In this document: positions 1-8,077 of the stretch, piece after piece
How the letters are laid out: each line of letters begins with the position of its first letter
Position numbering within the stretch: the stretch's first letter is position 1
From: QQWI01 sp964522015
GTDB taxonomy: Bacteria > Bacillota > Clostridia > Peptostreptococcales > Acidaminobacteraceae
Assembly: GCA_964522015.1 (NCBI GenBank)
Contig: CAZFST010000001.1
Location: forward strand, 310,001-374,000
Direction: 5' to 3'
Length of the DNA: 64,000 nt
Notes under the pieces: generated by a model
Databases searched by the model: none
Seen by the model: the letters and a program-made list of their open reading frames with translations, nothing else
Told to the model about the DNA's origin: nothing
Program-made: the position numbers and the translations under genes

Positions 1-17
1 TTTAAACGCGATAGTAA

Positions 18-1181
18 TTACATAAACAACATCAAGAGTTTATAAAGGTAGTTGGCACTAATACCTGCAGCGATGCCACCGAAAGTATGGCTTACGATTG
101 CTTTATTAGCCAGTTTTTTAACACCAAGAGCGTCCATCATGCCCACGTGGGTACTTAGGTAACCACTCCAGCACATTCCCATGGCAGTAAAAACTGCGAT
201 ATCATTATATGATAGTTTCCCAGATTCAAGAAGCATTGGCACCATACCCATGGCTGCGCCTACGGCTCCAAGAGAAGTAATCGGTAGGGTCACCGCTTCA
301 GGCGATGAAAATCCAAATAAGAATTCTAGAACCGGTGAAATGTAAGCAGCTAACTTAGGAAAAAGGGCGACGCCTTCGTATGCAGCGCCGATATAAGCAC
401 CATTTTCTCCTTGAGGACCAAAAGTCAGCATCATTACAGCAGTACAGATTACCAAAACCCCTGGAATGATAGCCATACCCATTTCTACGCCGTTTTTTCC
501 GCCATCAAGGAGAGCTTCTAAAAAACGCTCCAACGTATTACCTGATCGAATCTCGCGGACTTGTGAAAGTTGCTCAGAAGATGTTTTTCTGTGACCCTTT
601 GCTTCCTCTGGTGATACATTGTAGAATTTCTTTGTTTCTCTTAACATGAGCTTGACACTGACGATAGAACCAATGGCAGCGGCTAGATTACCAACAAGTA
701 TAGCTGGTAAAAAGGCAGCATTTAGGCTAAACAAATAAAACGAAAGTACCATGCCCATACCGTAAGCTGTACCTAAATTGCAGAGTGTAGGAATTTCATA
801 ATCTCTAAAAAACTTTGTAAAAGATCGGTCTTTAGTCAACGCGATAATGGCAGGATTATCAGAAAGGTAAGTCGTGATGATACCCAACGAAGCAGCTCCT
901 GGCAAACTGTAAATAGGACGCATAATGGGGGATAGTAACTTGTTAATTAAAGCAACTACACCAAACTCAGTCAATAATGCTGCGAAGGCACCTGCAATGA
1001 CGGCAATCGCCATTATCTTAAACACTGTATCCAGTAAAAGATCGTGGGCTGTTTTAATGATGACATCGAACATGATATCGTAACCCATCACACTGCCAAA
1101 ATAGAGTGTGGAGACGATTACAATTGCCAGAAATACAAATGTCTCTTTGGAAATCGCTTTTTTTGTACGTAGTTCAGTCAT
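18..1181 (-). CDS. Gate-domain multi-pass membrane protein (nucleoside-recognition type)
   Basis: A 387-residue, very hydrophobic protein with about nine or ten predicted membrane segments. The pattern of two similar halves, with polar motifs such as LSDNPAII in the first and FSSPEAVTLP in the second, resembles the Gate/nucleoside-recognition membrane family and clostridial proteins of the CD0519/CD1768 type. The substrate is not known, and a small metabolite or nucleoside is only a family-level guess. The ATG at 1181 is preceded by GGAGG at good spacing. It is divergent from hpt. A purine link with hpt is tempting but not shown by the sequence. Confidence 0.6.
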   Translation of the reverse strand: MTELRTKKAISKETFVFLAIVIVSTLYFGSVMGYDIMFDVIIKTAHDLLLDTVFKIMAIAVIAGAFAALLTEFGVVALINKLLSPIMRPIYSLPGAASLGIITTYLSDNPAIIALTKDRSFTKFFRDYEIPTLCNLGTAYGMGMVLSFYLFSLNAAFLPAILVGNLAAAIGSIVSVKLMLRETKKFYNVSPEEAKGHRKTSSEQLSQVREIRSGNTLERFLEALLDGGKNGVEMGMAIIPGVLVICTAVMMLTFGPQGENGAYIGAAYEGVALFPKLAAYISPVLEFLFGFSSPEAVTLPITSLGAVGAAMGMVPMLLESGKLSYNDIAVFTAMGMCWSGYLSTHVGMMDALGVKKLANKAIVSHTFGGIAAGISANYLYKLLMLFM

Positions 1182-1367
1182 GACTACCTCCGTGTATGCC
1201 CAGTCAAATGCTGGTTATAATTTCTTAACAGTACCAACATATTGTACATTGCCTTGTTTACCCATGACAACGTTTTTCTAAACACTTCGTATGAAGCTTT
1301 TGTAACATAACCGCTAGTGTGAACCATCTGTATTGTATGAAAATTCAAACTAGTTAAAGAAATAACA

Positions 1368-1401
1368 GTGCAACATGCGAAAATGATAGTGCAACGTGCG
1401 A
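1368..1401. repeat. Two direct GTGCAACRTGCGA repeats beside the hpt promoter
   Basis: GTGCAACATGCGA (1368-1380) and GTGCAACGTGCGA (1389-1401) are 13-bp direct repeats 21 bp apart, so they lie on the same helix face. The second ends six bases before the -35 box of the hpt promoter. They look like regulator-binding repeats, but the regulator is unknown. Confidence 0.5.
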
Positions 1402-1406
1402 TTGGT

Positions 1407-1435
1407 TTGACATTGTACCTGGAATACCATAAAAT
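1407..1435 (+). promoter_or_regulatory. Sigma-A promoter of hpt
   Basis: TTGACA (1407-1412), a 17-base spacer and TAAAAT (1430-1435). This is a near-consensus housekeeping promoter 32 bases before the hpt start codon and 12 bases before its GGAGG site. Confidence 0.75.
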
Positions 1436-1467
1436 AAGGACATAATACGTTTTGAGGAGGCAATTTT

Positions 1468-1998
1468 ATGAGTATAGAGAATAAACGACAAGTGACGCTT
1501 TTGTCGGCAGAGGTGATTCAAGAACGGGTTCTTGAATTAGGCCAAACATTAACAGCAGCATACCAAGATAAAAATCTATTGGTGGTAAGCTTACTAAAAG
1601 GTAGTTTTATTTTTACGGCAGATTTAGTGAGAGCCATGCCGATGCCTGTTAAAATTGAGTTTATGGTCACGTCAAGTTATGGCCATGGCCATGAAAGTTC
1701 TGGTCAACTGGAAGTTAAAAAAGACATTGAGTGTTCATTAGACGGTTATGATGTTTTGGTAGTGGACGATATTACAGATTCTGGCATCACCATGAAAAAC
1801 GTCTGTGCTCATTTGATTGCAAAAGGTGCAAAAACCGTTAAATCATGCGTTCTTTTAGATAAACCATCTCGTCGACAAGTGGACATTGTCCCTGATTACG
1901 TTGGTTTTGAAATTCCCGATAAGTTTATTGTAGGGTATGGTTTAAACTACGGTGATTATTACAGAAATATCCCTTATGTTTTTGCTTTTGAAGATTAA
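1468..1998 (+). CDS. hpt: Hypoxanthine phosphoribosyltransferase
   Basis: Purine salvage enzyme of 176 residues, the usual length for bacterial HPRT. It transfers phosphoribose from PRPP to hypoxanthine or guanine in the cytoplasm. The PRPP-binding loop VLVVDDITDSGIT lies at about residues 96-108, the LLKGS loop near 42-46, and the flexible SSYGHG loop near 69-74. The start ATG follows GAGGAGG. It has its own promoter and is not in an operon with the next gene. Xanthine preference cannot be excluded from sequence alone. Confidence 0.93.
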   Translation: MSIENKRQVTLLSAEVIQERVLELGQTLTAAYQDKNLLVVSLLKGSFIFTADLVRAMPMPVKIEFMVTSSYGHGHESSGQLEVKKDIECSLDGYDVLVVDDITDSGITMKNVCAHLIAKGAKTVKSCVLLDKPSRRQVDIVPDYVGFEIPDKFIVGYGLNYGDYYRNIPYVFAFED

Positions 1999-2144
1999 TT
2001 GCTATAAGGGCAGGTTTGTATAAAGTGATTGTCCAGAACTTAAACCCCTGATTAGGGTTTGATTAAAGTCTCCTTAGAACCCACATTTTTATGGATTCAT
2101 CATGTATAATGAGGGTAACAAATAATGATAGGAGCGTGACAAAA

Positions 2145-2459
2145 ATGCCTAAAAAATTATATCGAGCAAGAAGAGGCCAAACAGTAGGTGGTGTGTGTGC
2201 AGGTATTGCACAATACTTCGGTTGGGACGTATCAATTGTTAGAATCATTACATTTATCGCTATTTTCTTTGGGGGTGCTAGTTTTTGGCTTTATGTATTG
2301 GCTTGGGTATTAATTCCCCTTGAACCAGTGGAAGGACCAGTACCTGTACAGATTATAGAAGATGATGATGCTCCAGTGCATCGTGCTGAACCCGTCAAAA
2401 AAACCGAACCTGTCAAAGTAACCATTAAGAAAAACGAACCAAATGATCCAGAATGGTAA
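2145..2459 (+). CDS. PspC-domain membrane protein
   Basis: A 104-residue protein with an N-terminal PspC domain (RARRGQTVGGVCAGIAQYFG near residues 5-24) followed by one membrane helix at about 38-60 and an acidic then Pro/Lys-rich cytoplasmic tail. PspC-type proteins are linked to envelope-stress responses. No pspA is nearby. The ATG at 2145 is preferred to an in-frame ATG at 2091 because AGGAG lies just upstream of it and the PspC homology begins there. A TATAAT at 2105-2110 could be its -10 box. Confidence 0.85.
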   Translation: MPKKLYRARRGQTVGGVCAGIAQYFGWDVSIVRIITFIAIFFGGASFWLYVLAWVLIPLEPVEGPVPVQIIEDDDAPVHRAEPVKKTEPVKVTIKKNEPNDPEW

Positions 2460-2464
2460 TCTAA

Positions 2465-2513
2465 AAAAGGCTATGATCCAACGATAAATCGTTGATCATA
2501 GCCTTTTGTTTTT
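2465..2513. terminator. Bidirectional terminator between pspC and kal
   Basis: Long stem of AAAAGGCTATGATC...AACGAT and its complement, closed by an AAA loop and flanked by A and T tracts. It serves the convergent PspC gene and the kal operon. Confidence 0.85.
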
Positions 2514-2530
2514 ATTGTTTTAGTTCTAAG

Positions 2531-2917
2531 CTATCTTTGAATCCGTTGCTTTGCTTTTGGAACCACACAAGTACCGGTTGCTTTTGTTACAATGATAGGT
2601 TCTTCAAGAAAATCACATGCAGACTCATTGATATCCGTTCTTGGTGCAATGATTTTTCGGGCTTCGAAAACCATTTTTCTTGATGAGTTACCAACAGAGA
2701 CGATTTCACCAACCGCTTCAATATAGTCTCCAGCATAAACAGGGGCTAAAAACTGTACTTCTTCGTAGGCAACAAATAAACCTTCGTCACCGTCGTGGCG
2801 AATTAAAAGTTCTGTGGCAACATCGCCAAAGAGATTCAACATTTTTGCGCCATCCACAAGGTTACCACCGTAGTGTGCATCGTGCATGCCCATGCGCATT
2901 CTGATCATTGCTTTCAT
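2531..2917 (-). CDS. kal: 3-aminobutyryl-CoA ammonia-lyase
   Basis: A 128-residue hotdog-fold protein. The N-terminal stretch from the start through HDAHYGGNLVDGAKML, LFGDVATELLIR, the FLAPVYAGDYIEA segment and the closing KQRI are the pattern of clostridial Kal. Kal eliminates ammonia from L-3-aminobutyryl-CoA to give crotonyl-CoA in lysine fermentation. The start at 2917 is chosen because AAAGGAG precedes it; an upstream in-frame start has no such site. It is last in the operon with acyl-CoA dehydrogenase and EtfBA, which would reduce the crotonyl-CoA product. The other lysine-pathway genes are not in the window. Confidence 0.85.
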   Translation of the reverse strand: MKAMIRMRMGMHDAHYGGNLVDGAKMLNLFGDVATELLIRHDGDEGLFVAYEEVQFLAPVYAGDYIEAVGEIVSVGNSSRKMVFEARKIIAPRTDINESACDFLEEPIIVTKATGTCVVPKAKQRIQR

Positions 2918-2957
2918 TGAAGGACTCCTTTTATGGTGAAATAAGTGGAAAGGGGTG

Positions 2958-3968
2958 TTAGTTGTCTTTTTTACTTTGTTTAAGGGCATCAACAAGTGCT
3001 ATAGCAACCTTATTGATGTCGCCAACAATCCCTAAATCTGCGACTTCAAAGATAGGCGCATCGGGATTCTTGTTGATGGCAATAATGTACTCTGACTCTT
3101 CCATACCAGCAACGTGCTGAATCGCTCCAGAAATCCCGCAGGCAATATAAAGATTTGGTCTGACGGTCTTACCAGTTTGTCCAACTTGACGATCTTTTTC
3201 GATCCAACCGAGATCGATCACAGCACGGGAACCAGACAATTCGCCTTTGAGTTCTTGTGCTAACAACTTCAGAACGTCGACGCCTTCTTGTGAACCAACT
3301 CCACGACCGGCAGAAATCAAGGTGACCGCTTCTTCAATATTGATGCGTTTTTTTGTCTCTTTGACAACTTCTAAGATTTCAACATTCATATCTGAAGCCA
3401 CTAAACCAGCATCGAACATTTCTATTATACCAGAAAGTTGTGTATTGCGAAGGGACTTTTTCATAACACCAGGACGTACTGTTGACATCTGCGGTCTATG
3501 ATCAGGACAGATAATGGTGGCCATAATATTACCACCAAAGGCTGGACGGGTCATCCATAAATCAGATGTCTCAGCATCGATTTCAAGGCTTGTGCAGTCT
3601 GCAGTCAGACCAGTGTGGACACGGGCTGAGACCCTTGGACCTAAATCTCTACCAATGGCTGTTGCACCAAGTAAGACGATTGCAGGCTTCTTGTTTTCAA
3701 TGACAGCTGTCAAAGATTTTGTATAAGGTTCTGTGACGTAATGGGTTAAAAGTGTATCATCAACCACAACGACTTCCTGTGCGCCGTGGTAAACCAATTC
3801 GTCTGCTAAATTGGTAATATTGTGTCCTAAAATCACGGCGCTTAATTTTTCGCCAAGTTGCTCAGCTAAGTCTTTGCCTTTTCCAAGCAATTCTAAGGAG
3901 ACCTTTTGAATCACGCCGTCACGTTGTTCAATAAATACCAAAACCCCTTTATGTGATGAATGTTTCAT
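2958..3968 (-). CDS. etfA: Electron transfer flavoprotein alpha subunit
   Basis: A 336-residue EtfA. The C-terminal FAD-binding domain has the expected order: GSRAVIDLGW, QVGQTGKTVRPNLYIACGIS, GAIQHVAGM and INKNPDAPIFEVADLGIVGD near residues 240-320. With EtfB it passes electrons between acyl-CoA dehydrogenase and a redox partner such as ferredoxin or NAD. GAGGAGG precedes the ATG. It begins 12 bases after etfB. Whether this Etf pair bifurcates electrons is not decided by what can be read here. Confidence 0.93.
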   Translation of the reverse strand: MKHSSHKGVLVFIEQRDGVIQKVSLELLGKGKDLAEQLGEKLSAVILGHNITNLADELVYHGAQEVVVVDDTLLTHYVTEPYTKSLTAVIENKKPAIVLLGATAIGRDLGPRVSARVHTGLTADCTSLEIDAETSDLWMTRPAFGGNIMATIICPDHRPQMSTVRPGVMKKSLRNTQLSGIIEMFDAGLVASDMNVEILEVVKETKKRINIEEAVTLISAGRGVGSQEGVDVLKLLAQELKGELSGSRAVIDLGWIEKDRQVGQTGKTVRPNLYIACGISGAIQHVAGMEESEYIIAINKNPDAPIFEVADLGIVGDINKVAIALVDALKQSKKDN

Positions 3969-3980
3969 GGATACCTCCTC

Positions 3981-4766
3981 TTATGAAATGATAAACTTCT
4001 CTTTAAGCTTATCGACAATGACTTGAGCCGCTTCTTTTGCGTCCCCATCAAATATTTTACCAGCGGTTTTTGCACCTTTTGTAAATGACTTTTTAACTTT
4101 AGTTGGGGAACCCTTCAAACCAAGGTTTGCGGGATCAACGGTGATGCGGTCCACATTCCAAAGTTCAACTTCTCCGGTTCTAAAAGCATCATAAATACCT
4201 GCAACACGCATGTAACGCGGTTCGCTAAGTTCTTTAAGGGCCGTGATGAGGCATGGATAGTTAGCTTTGATTTTCATATAACCATCTTCAAATGAACGCT
4301 TCACAATGATGCCACCTTCAATAGGCTCTAGTTCTTCAACGTAAGCCACAGAAGGAATTTGTAGATGTTCAGCGATTTGTGGTCCAACTTGGGCGGTATC
4401 ACCATCAATGGCTTGTCGACCAGCAATGATCAAATCATAAGGAATGTTCTTAATGGCCCCAGCAAGGACCGAAGATGTGGCCCAAGTATCAGCGCCTGCA
4501 AAAGCACGATCGGTCAATAGAATAGCCCGGTCAGCGCCCATGGCCATACATTCTCTAAGGGCAAGATCTGCCTGGGGAGGACCCATGGTAATCACGGTAA
4601 CATGGGCACCATGGGTATCTTTTAATACCAAAGCCGCTTCTAAGCCGCTTTTGTCATCTGGATTGATAATACTTGGAACGCCATCACGTATGAGTGTCCC
4701 TGTTTTAGGGTCTAGGCGCACTTCATTGGTATCGGGTACTTGTTTGATACAAACAACTATTTGCAT
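3981..4766 (-). CDS. etfB: Electron transfer flavoprotein beta subunit
   Basis: A 261-residue EtfB beginning MQIVVCIKQVPDTNEV, with a nucleotide-binding fold and the beta-subunit signature around VEELEPIEGG and the FEDGYMKIKANYPCLIT segment at about residues 145-180. GGAGG lies at good spacing before the ATG at 4766, which is preferred to the in-frame start 30 bases upstream. It sits between the acyl-CoA dehydrogenase and etfA genes on the same strand, in the usual bcd-etfB-etfA order. Confidence 0.93.
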   Translation of the reverse strand: MQIVVCIKQVPDTNEVRLDPKTGTLIRDGVPSIINPDDKSGLEAALVLKDTHGAHVTVITMGPPQADLALRECMAMGADRAILLTDRAFAGADTWATSSVLAGAIKNIPYDLIIAGRQAIDGDTAQVGPQIAEHLQIPSVAYVEELEPIEGGIIVKRSFEDGYMKIKANYPCLITALKELSEPRYMRVAGIYDAFRTGEVELWNVDRITVDPANLGLKGSPTKVKKSFTKGAKTAGKIFDGDAKEAAQVIVDKLKEKFIIS

Positions 4767-4817
4767 GGGTTTCCTCCAATTTTTACTCTTTAGCAAAATT
4801 CTTAATGAACTAAGGGT

Positions 4818-5957
4818 CTATTTTAAATAGGCCGCAGAAATAACCATCCGTTGGACTTCAGAAGTACCTTCATAGATTTCGGTTATTTTTGCATCACGTA
4901 ACATCCGTTCCACATCATATTCACGGGTATAGCCATATCCGCCATGAAGCTGAATCGCTTTGCTAGAAACACTCATTGCCGCTTCAGAAGCATAGAGTTT
5001 AGCCATTGCCGCTTCTTTAGAGTAGGGAAGTCCTTGATCTTTACACCAAGCGGCCCGATAGACCAAGAGACGTGCAGTCTCAACTTGTGTTGCCATATCC
5101 GCAATTTGGAACTGGGTATTTTGGAAATAGCTTATGGTTCTATTGAATTGTTTGCGTTCTTTTGTATATGAAATAGTGGCATCAAGGGCGCCTTGAGCGA
5201 TACCAAGAGCTTGCGCTGCGATACCGATACGGCCACCATCAAGGGTTTTCATCGCTATTTTGAAGCCATGACCTTCTTTAGCCAATAGGTTTTCTTTAGG
5301 AATACGGACGTTATCAAAGATTAATTCACAAGTTGCTGAGCCTCTAATGCCCAGTTTCTTTTCTTTTGGCCCAAATGTAAACCCTGGGGTTCCTTTTTCG
5401 ACAATAAAGGCCGAAATCCCTCTTGTACCGGCCGACTTGTCCGTCATGGCCATAACGATATAAGTGTCTGCATAAATAGCATTAGTAATGAAAATTTTAG
5501 AACCGTTAATCACATATTCATCACCATCAAGAACAGCAGTGGTCTGTTGAGCGCCAGCATCTGTACCAGCGTTGGCTTCAGTTAATCCAAATGCACCTAA
5601 ATGCTTACCTTGAGCTAGGGGTACTAAATATTTTTGCTTTTGAGCTTCTGTACCAAATTCTGCAATAGGGGATGCGCACAGTGAAACGTGGGCAGAAAGG
5701 ATAACCCCAGTAGTGGCACAGACACGTGAAAGTTCTTCAACGGCCATGGCATAACCCAGGGTATCGCCACCAGCGCCGCCGTATTCTTTTGCGTAGGGCA
5801 TACCCATAAGGCCAATTTCAGCCATTTTCGGGATGGTCTCCTCAGGGAAACGCTCTTCTTCGTCGACTTCTTTAGCAATGGGTTTTACCTCGTTTTGCGC
5901 GAATTGTTTGAGCATATCACGCAACATTTGATGTTCTTTTGATAATCCAAATTCCAT
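4818..5957 (-). CDS. bcd: Short-chain acyl-CoA dehydrogenase (butyryl-CoA dehydrogenase type)
   Basis: A 379-residue FAD enzyme of the normal length. Visible signatures are GLTEANAGTDAGAQ near residue 130, the ITNAIYADTYIVMAMT segment, QLHGGYGYTREY near 340 and the catalytic-base region IYEGTSEVQR near 365. In this operon it should reduce crotonyl-CoA to butyryl-CoA with EtfAB. The start at 5957 follows AAGGAGG; a longer in-frame reading upstream would run across the sigma-54 promoter. It is first in the bcd-etfB-etfA-kal operon. Exact chain-length specificity is inferred. Confidence 0.9.
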   Translation of the reverse strand: MEFGLSKEHQMLRDMLKQFAQNEVKPIAKEVDEEERFPEETIPKMAEIGLMGMPYAKEYGGAGGDTLGYAMAVEELSRVCATTGVILSAHVSLCASPIAEFGTEAQKQKYLVPLAQGKHLGAFGLTEANAGTDAGAQQTTAVLDGDEYVINGSKIFITNAIYADTYIVMAMTDKSAGTRGISAFIVEKGTPGFTFGPKEKKLGIRGSATCELIFDNVRIPKENLLAKEGHGFKIAMKTLDGGRIGIAAQALGIAQGALDATISYTKERKQFNRTISYFQNTQFQIADMATQVETARLLVYRAAWCKDQGLPYSKEAAMAKLYASEAAMSVSSKAIQLHGGYGYTREYDVERMLRDAKITEIYEGTSEVQRMVISAAYLK

Positions 5958-5996
5958 AGCGACCTCCTTGGTTAAGTATTTAACAATAATAGTATA

Positions 5997-6012
5997 AGCA
6001 ATTGCCGTGCCA
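5997..6012 (-). promoter_or_regulatory. Sigma-54 (-24/-12) promoter of the bcd-etfBA-kal operon
   Basis: Read on the minus strand, TGGCACGGCAATTGCT matches the sigma-54 consensus TGGCACG-N4-TTGCW at every defined base, with the GG and GC doublets at the correct spacing. It lies 40 bases before the bcd start codon and faces a divergent sigma-54 activator gene. Transcription would therefore need that activator or another enhancer-binding protein. Confidence 0.9.
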
Positions 6013-6090
6013 AATTTAATAGTTGTTTGAAGCGTGATATCCAAAGGGTTTCAGAGCCCATAAAATCTTTATTTTATTCAAGGATTCTTT

Positions 6091-6113
6091 AATTGTCCAC
6101 CTTGTAGACAATT
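6091..6113. promoter_or_regulatory. Dyad, probable activator-binding site 1
   Basis: Core TGTCCACCTTGTAGACA inside AATTGTC...GACAATT. It is an inverted repeat with nine bases between the perfect outer arms, 79 bases upstream of the -24 box, the normal distance for an enhancer-like site. It shares its architecture with the dyad at 6243-6263. Confidence 0.65.
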
Positions 6114-6242
6114 AAATTTGTGAAATCGTTGTCAAGTGTATAAAGTGTAGTCATAGGTAACATAAAAAAATTATAAATCAGGTTAATCCATGGCTTTTAT
6201 GGAGAATCTACAGGAATCTTCGAAGTAGACAAACCACGATAA

Positions 6243-6263
6243 AGTGTCTATACTATAGACACT
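6243..6263. promoter_or_regulatory. Dyad, probable activator-binding site 2
   Basis: Core TGTCTATACTATAGACA within perfect ten-base arms around a single central base. It has the same TGTC-N9-GACA layout as the dyad at 6091-6113. It lies 35 bases before the regulator start codon, so it could serve as a second upstream site for the bcd operon and as an autoregulatory operator. Confidence 0.65.
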
Positions 6264-6297
6264 ACGATTTTTAACATTGGATTTTGCAGGAGGGTTT

Positions 6298-8007
6298 ATG
6301 TGGGATGGCTATTTAGAAATGGCGGGAAACGCCTTGCAAGAAGGAGTCATAGTAACCGATAGCTTACTCTATATCAGCTATATCAACGACCGTGGAAAGA
6401 CCTTACTAGGTTTATCAGATCATGAGTCTCTGGGTAAACCCCTGTCCTTACTGGACAAAGTTTTTATCAAGGGGATCAAGTGTTTAGAAGAGAATAAAGC
6501 AGAGCGAAACGTGGTCTTTCTTTTTAAAGGCGAACATTTGAATGTGAGTTTTATACCACTGACAAAAGCCCGTCAAGAAAAGGCATTGGCCATTATTATC
6601 AGTGATCTTACTACCCATCAAACCTTAAAGTCACAATCCCACCACCATGATTTTCATTTTGATGCACTGGATGTCTTGATGAACTGTACCAATGAATGGT
6701 ATGTGGTTTGTGATGAAAATGCGATTATAACCGCCATGAGCATGGCCTACAAAGTCTTTGTAGGCGATTTATGCCCGGAAGGAAAACACGTCTCTCAAGT
6801 CATTGAAAACACGAGATTACACCATGTTATTGCCACTGGAGAACCTGAATATAGCGAAGTCCAAATGATTAGAGGCAATAAAATGATTGCATCCCGTATG
6901 CCAATTATTCAAAATGGTAAAGTAGTTGGTGCTGTTGGCAAAGCAATTTTTAAAGATATCGAGGATCTTTACACATTATTCAATAAAGTTCAAAAAATTC
7001 ATGGTAAAATTAGTATATTCGTTGAACCAGGAACCGATGGTTCCACGGCTAAATATTCATTCGAAAGTATAGGTGGCACCAGTCAAGCCACAGAACAGGC
7101 TAAAACCCTTGCTAAAAAGGCTGCAAAAACCGATTCTAATGTCTTGATTGTAGGGCCCAGTGGCACGGGTAAAGAACTATTCGCCCATGCCATTCACCAT
7201 GCCAGTAATCGGAGGATGGGACCTTTTATCATGATCAACTGCGCTGCAATTCCAAGTGAATTGTTAGAATCGGAGCTATTTGGCTATGAACAGGGCGCCT
7301 TTACAGGGGCAAATAGACGAGGTCACAAAGGGCGTTTTGAAATGGCGAACAAGGGGACCATTTTCTTAGATGAAATAGGGGATATGCCTTTGGATATGCA
7401 GGCAAAATTGCTGAGGGTCTTACAGGCTAAAGAGGTGGATAGAGTGGGCGGCGATGCACCTATCCCCATTGATGTCAGAGTGATTGCAGCGACAAATAAA
7501 ACCATTGAATCCCTTGTGGATCAGCAGGTTTTTAGAACAGATCTTTATTACCGTTTAAATGTCATGCGCATTAACCTTGCACCCTTGAACCAAAGGAAAG
7601 AGGAAATTCCAGTTCTTGCTGATGATATTTTGAGAAAGTTAGCAAACCGCATGGGTTTAGTGGTCCATGGGTTTTCTCCAGATGCCATTCAGGTGCTTAG
7701 CGCCTATGAATGGCCGGGTAACGTGAGAGAACTAGAAAATATATTGGAAAGAGCCCTGAACTTAATGGAAGATGACTTAACTATCAGACGTGATTTATTC
7801 CCCGATGAAATAAAGTTGCATAATAGCAATAGGCCACAAATAAAATCTGTTAGCTTGAATGATCAAACTGAGTACCTTCAAAAGACCTGTATTGAAGAAG
7901 CTCTTATCTCAACTAATGGGAACAAAAAGAAAGCTGCCGAATTACTTGGCATGAGCCGCGCTGGGCTTTATAAAAAATTGAAAGCCTATGGTCTAACCCA
8001 AGAATAA
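6298..8007 (+). CDS. Sigma-54-dependent transcriptional activator with PAS domain(s)
   Basis: A 569-residue enhancer-binding protein. The N-terminal part holds one or two PAS-like domains (about residues 5-100 and 120-215), which would sense a small molecule or redox state. The central AAA+ domain has Walker A GPSGTGKE near 285, the sigma-54-contacting GAFTGA near 332 and Walker B GTIFLDEIGD near 355. A Fis-type helix-turn-helix (KKKAAELLGMSRAGLYKKL) ends the protein. The ATG at 6298 follows AGGAGGG; a TTG at 6277 is less likely. It is divergent from the bcd-etfBA-kal operon, which has a consensus sigma-54 promoter, so it is very likely its activator. Confidence 0.92.
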   Translation: MWDGYLEMAGNALQEGVIVTDSLLYISYINDRGKTLLGLSDHESLGKPLSLLDKVFIKGIKCLEENKAERNVVFLFKGEHLNVSFIPLTKARQEKALAIIISDLTTHQTLKSQSHHHDFHFDALDVLMNCTNEWYVVCDENAIITAMSMAYKVFVGDLCPEGKHVSQVIENTRLHHVIATGEPEYSEVQMIRGNKMIASRMPIIQNGKVVGAVGKAIFKDIEDLYTLFNKVQKIHGKISIFVEPGTDGSTAKYSFESIGGTSQATEQAKTLAKKAAKTDSNVLIVGPSGTGKELFAHAIHHASNRRMGPFIMINCAAIPSELLESELFGYEQGAFTGANRRGHKGRFEMANKGTIFLDEIGDMPLDMQAKLLRVLQAKEVDRVGGDAPIPIDVRVIAATNKTIESLVDQQVFRTDLYYRLNVMRINLAPLNQRKEEIPVLADDILRKLANRMGLVVHGFSPDAIQVLSAYEWPGNVRELENILERALNLMEDDLTIRRDLFPDEIKLHNSNRPQIKSVSLNDQTEYLQKTCIEEALISTNGNKKKAAELLGMSRAGLYKKLKAYGLTQE

Positions 8008-8077
8008 ATTATATACTAAAGGTGGTTCAATTTTCTCAAACCCACAGTAGCATTCACTTCACATCCAAGGAGAACCC

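Noticed and set aside
2091..2459. Longer PspC protein starting at 2091
   Set aside because: The extra 18 residues are unlike the family, cover a probable -10 box, and the ATG at 2145 has a good ribosome binding site.
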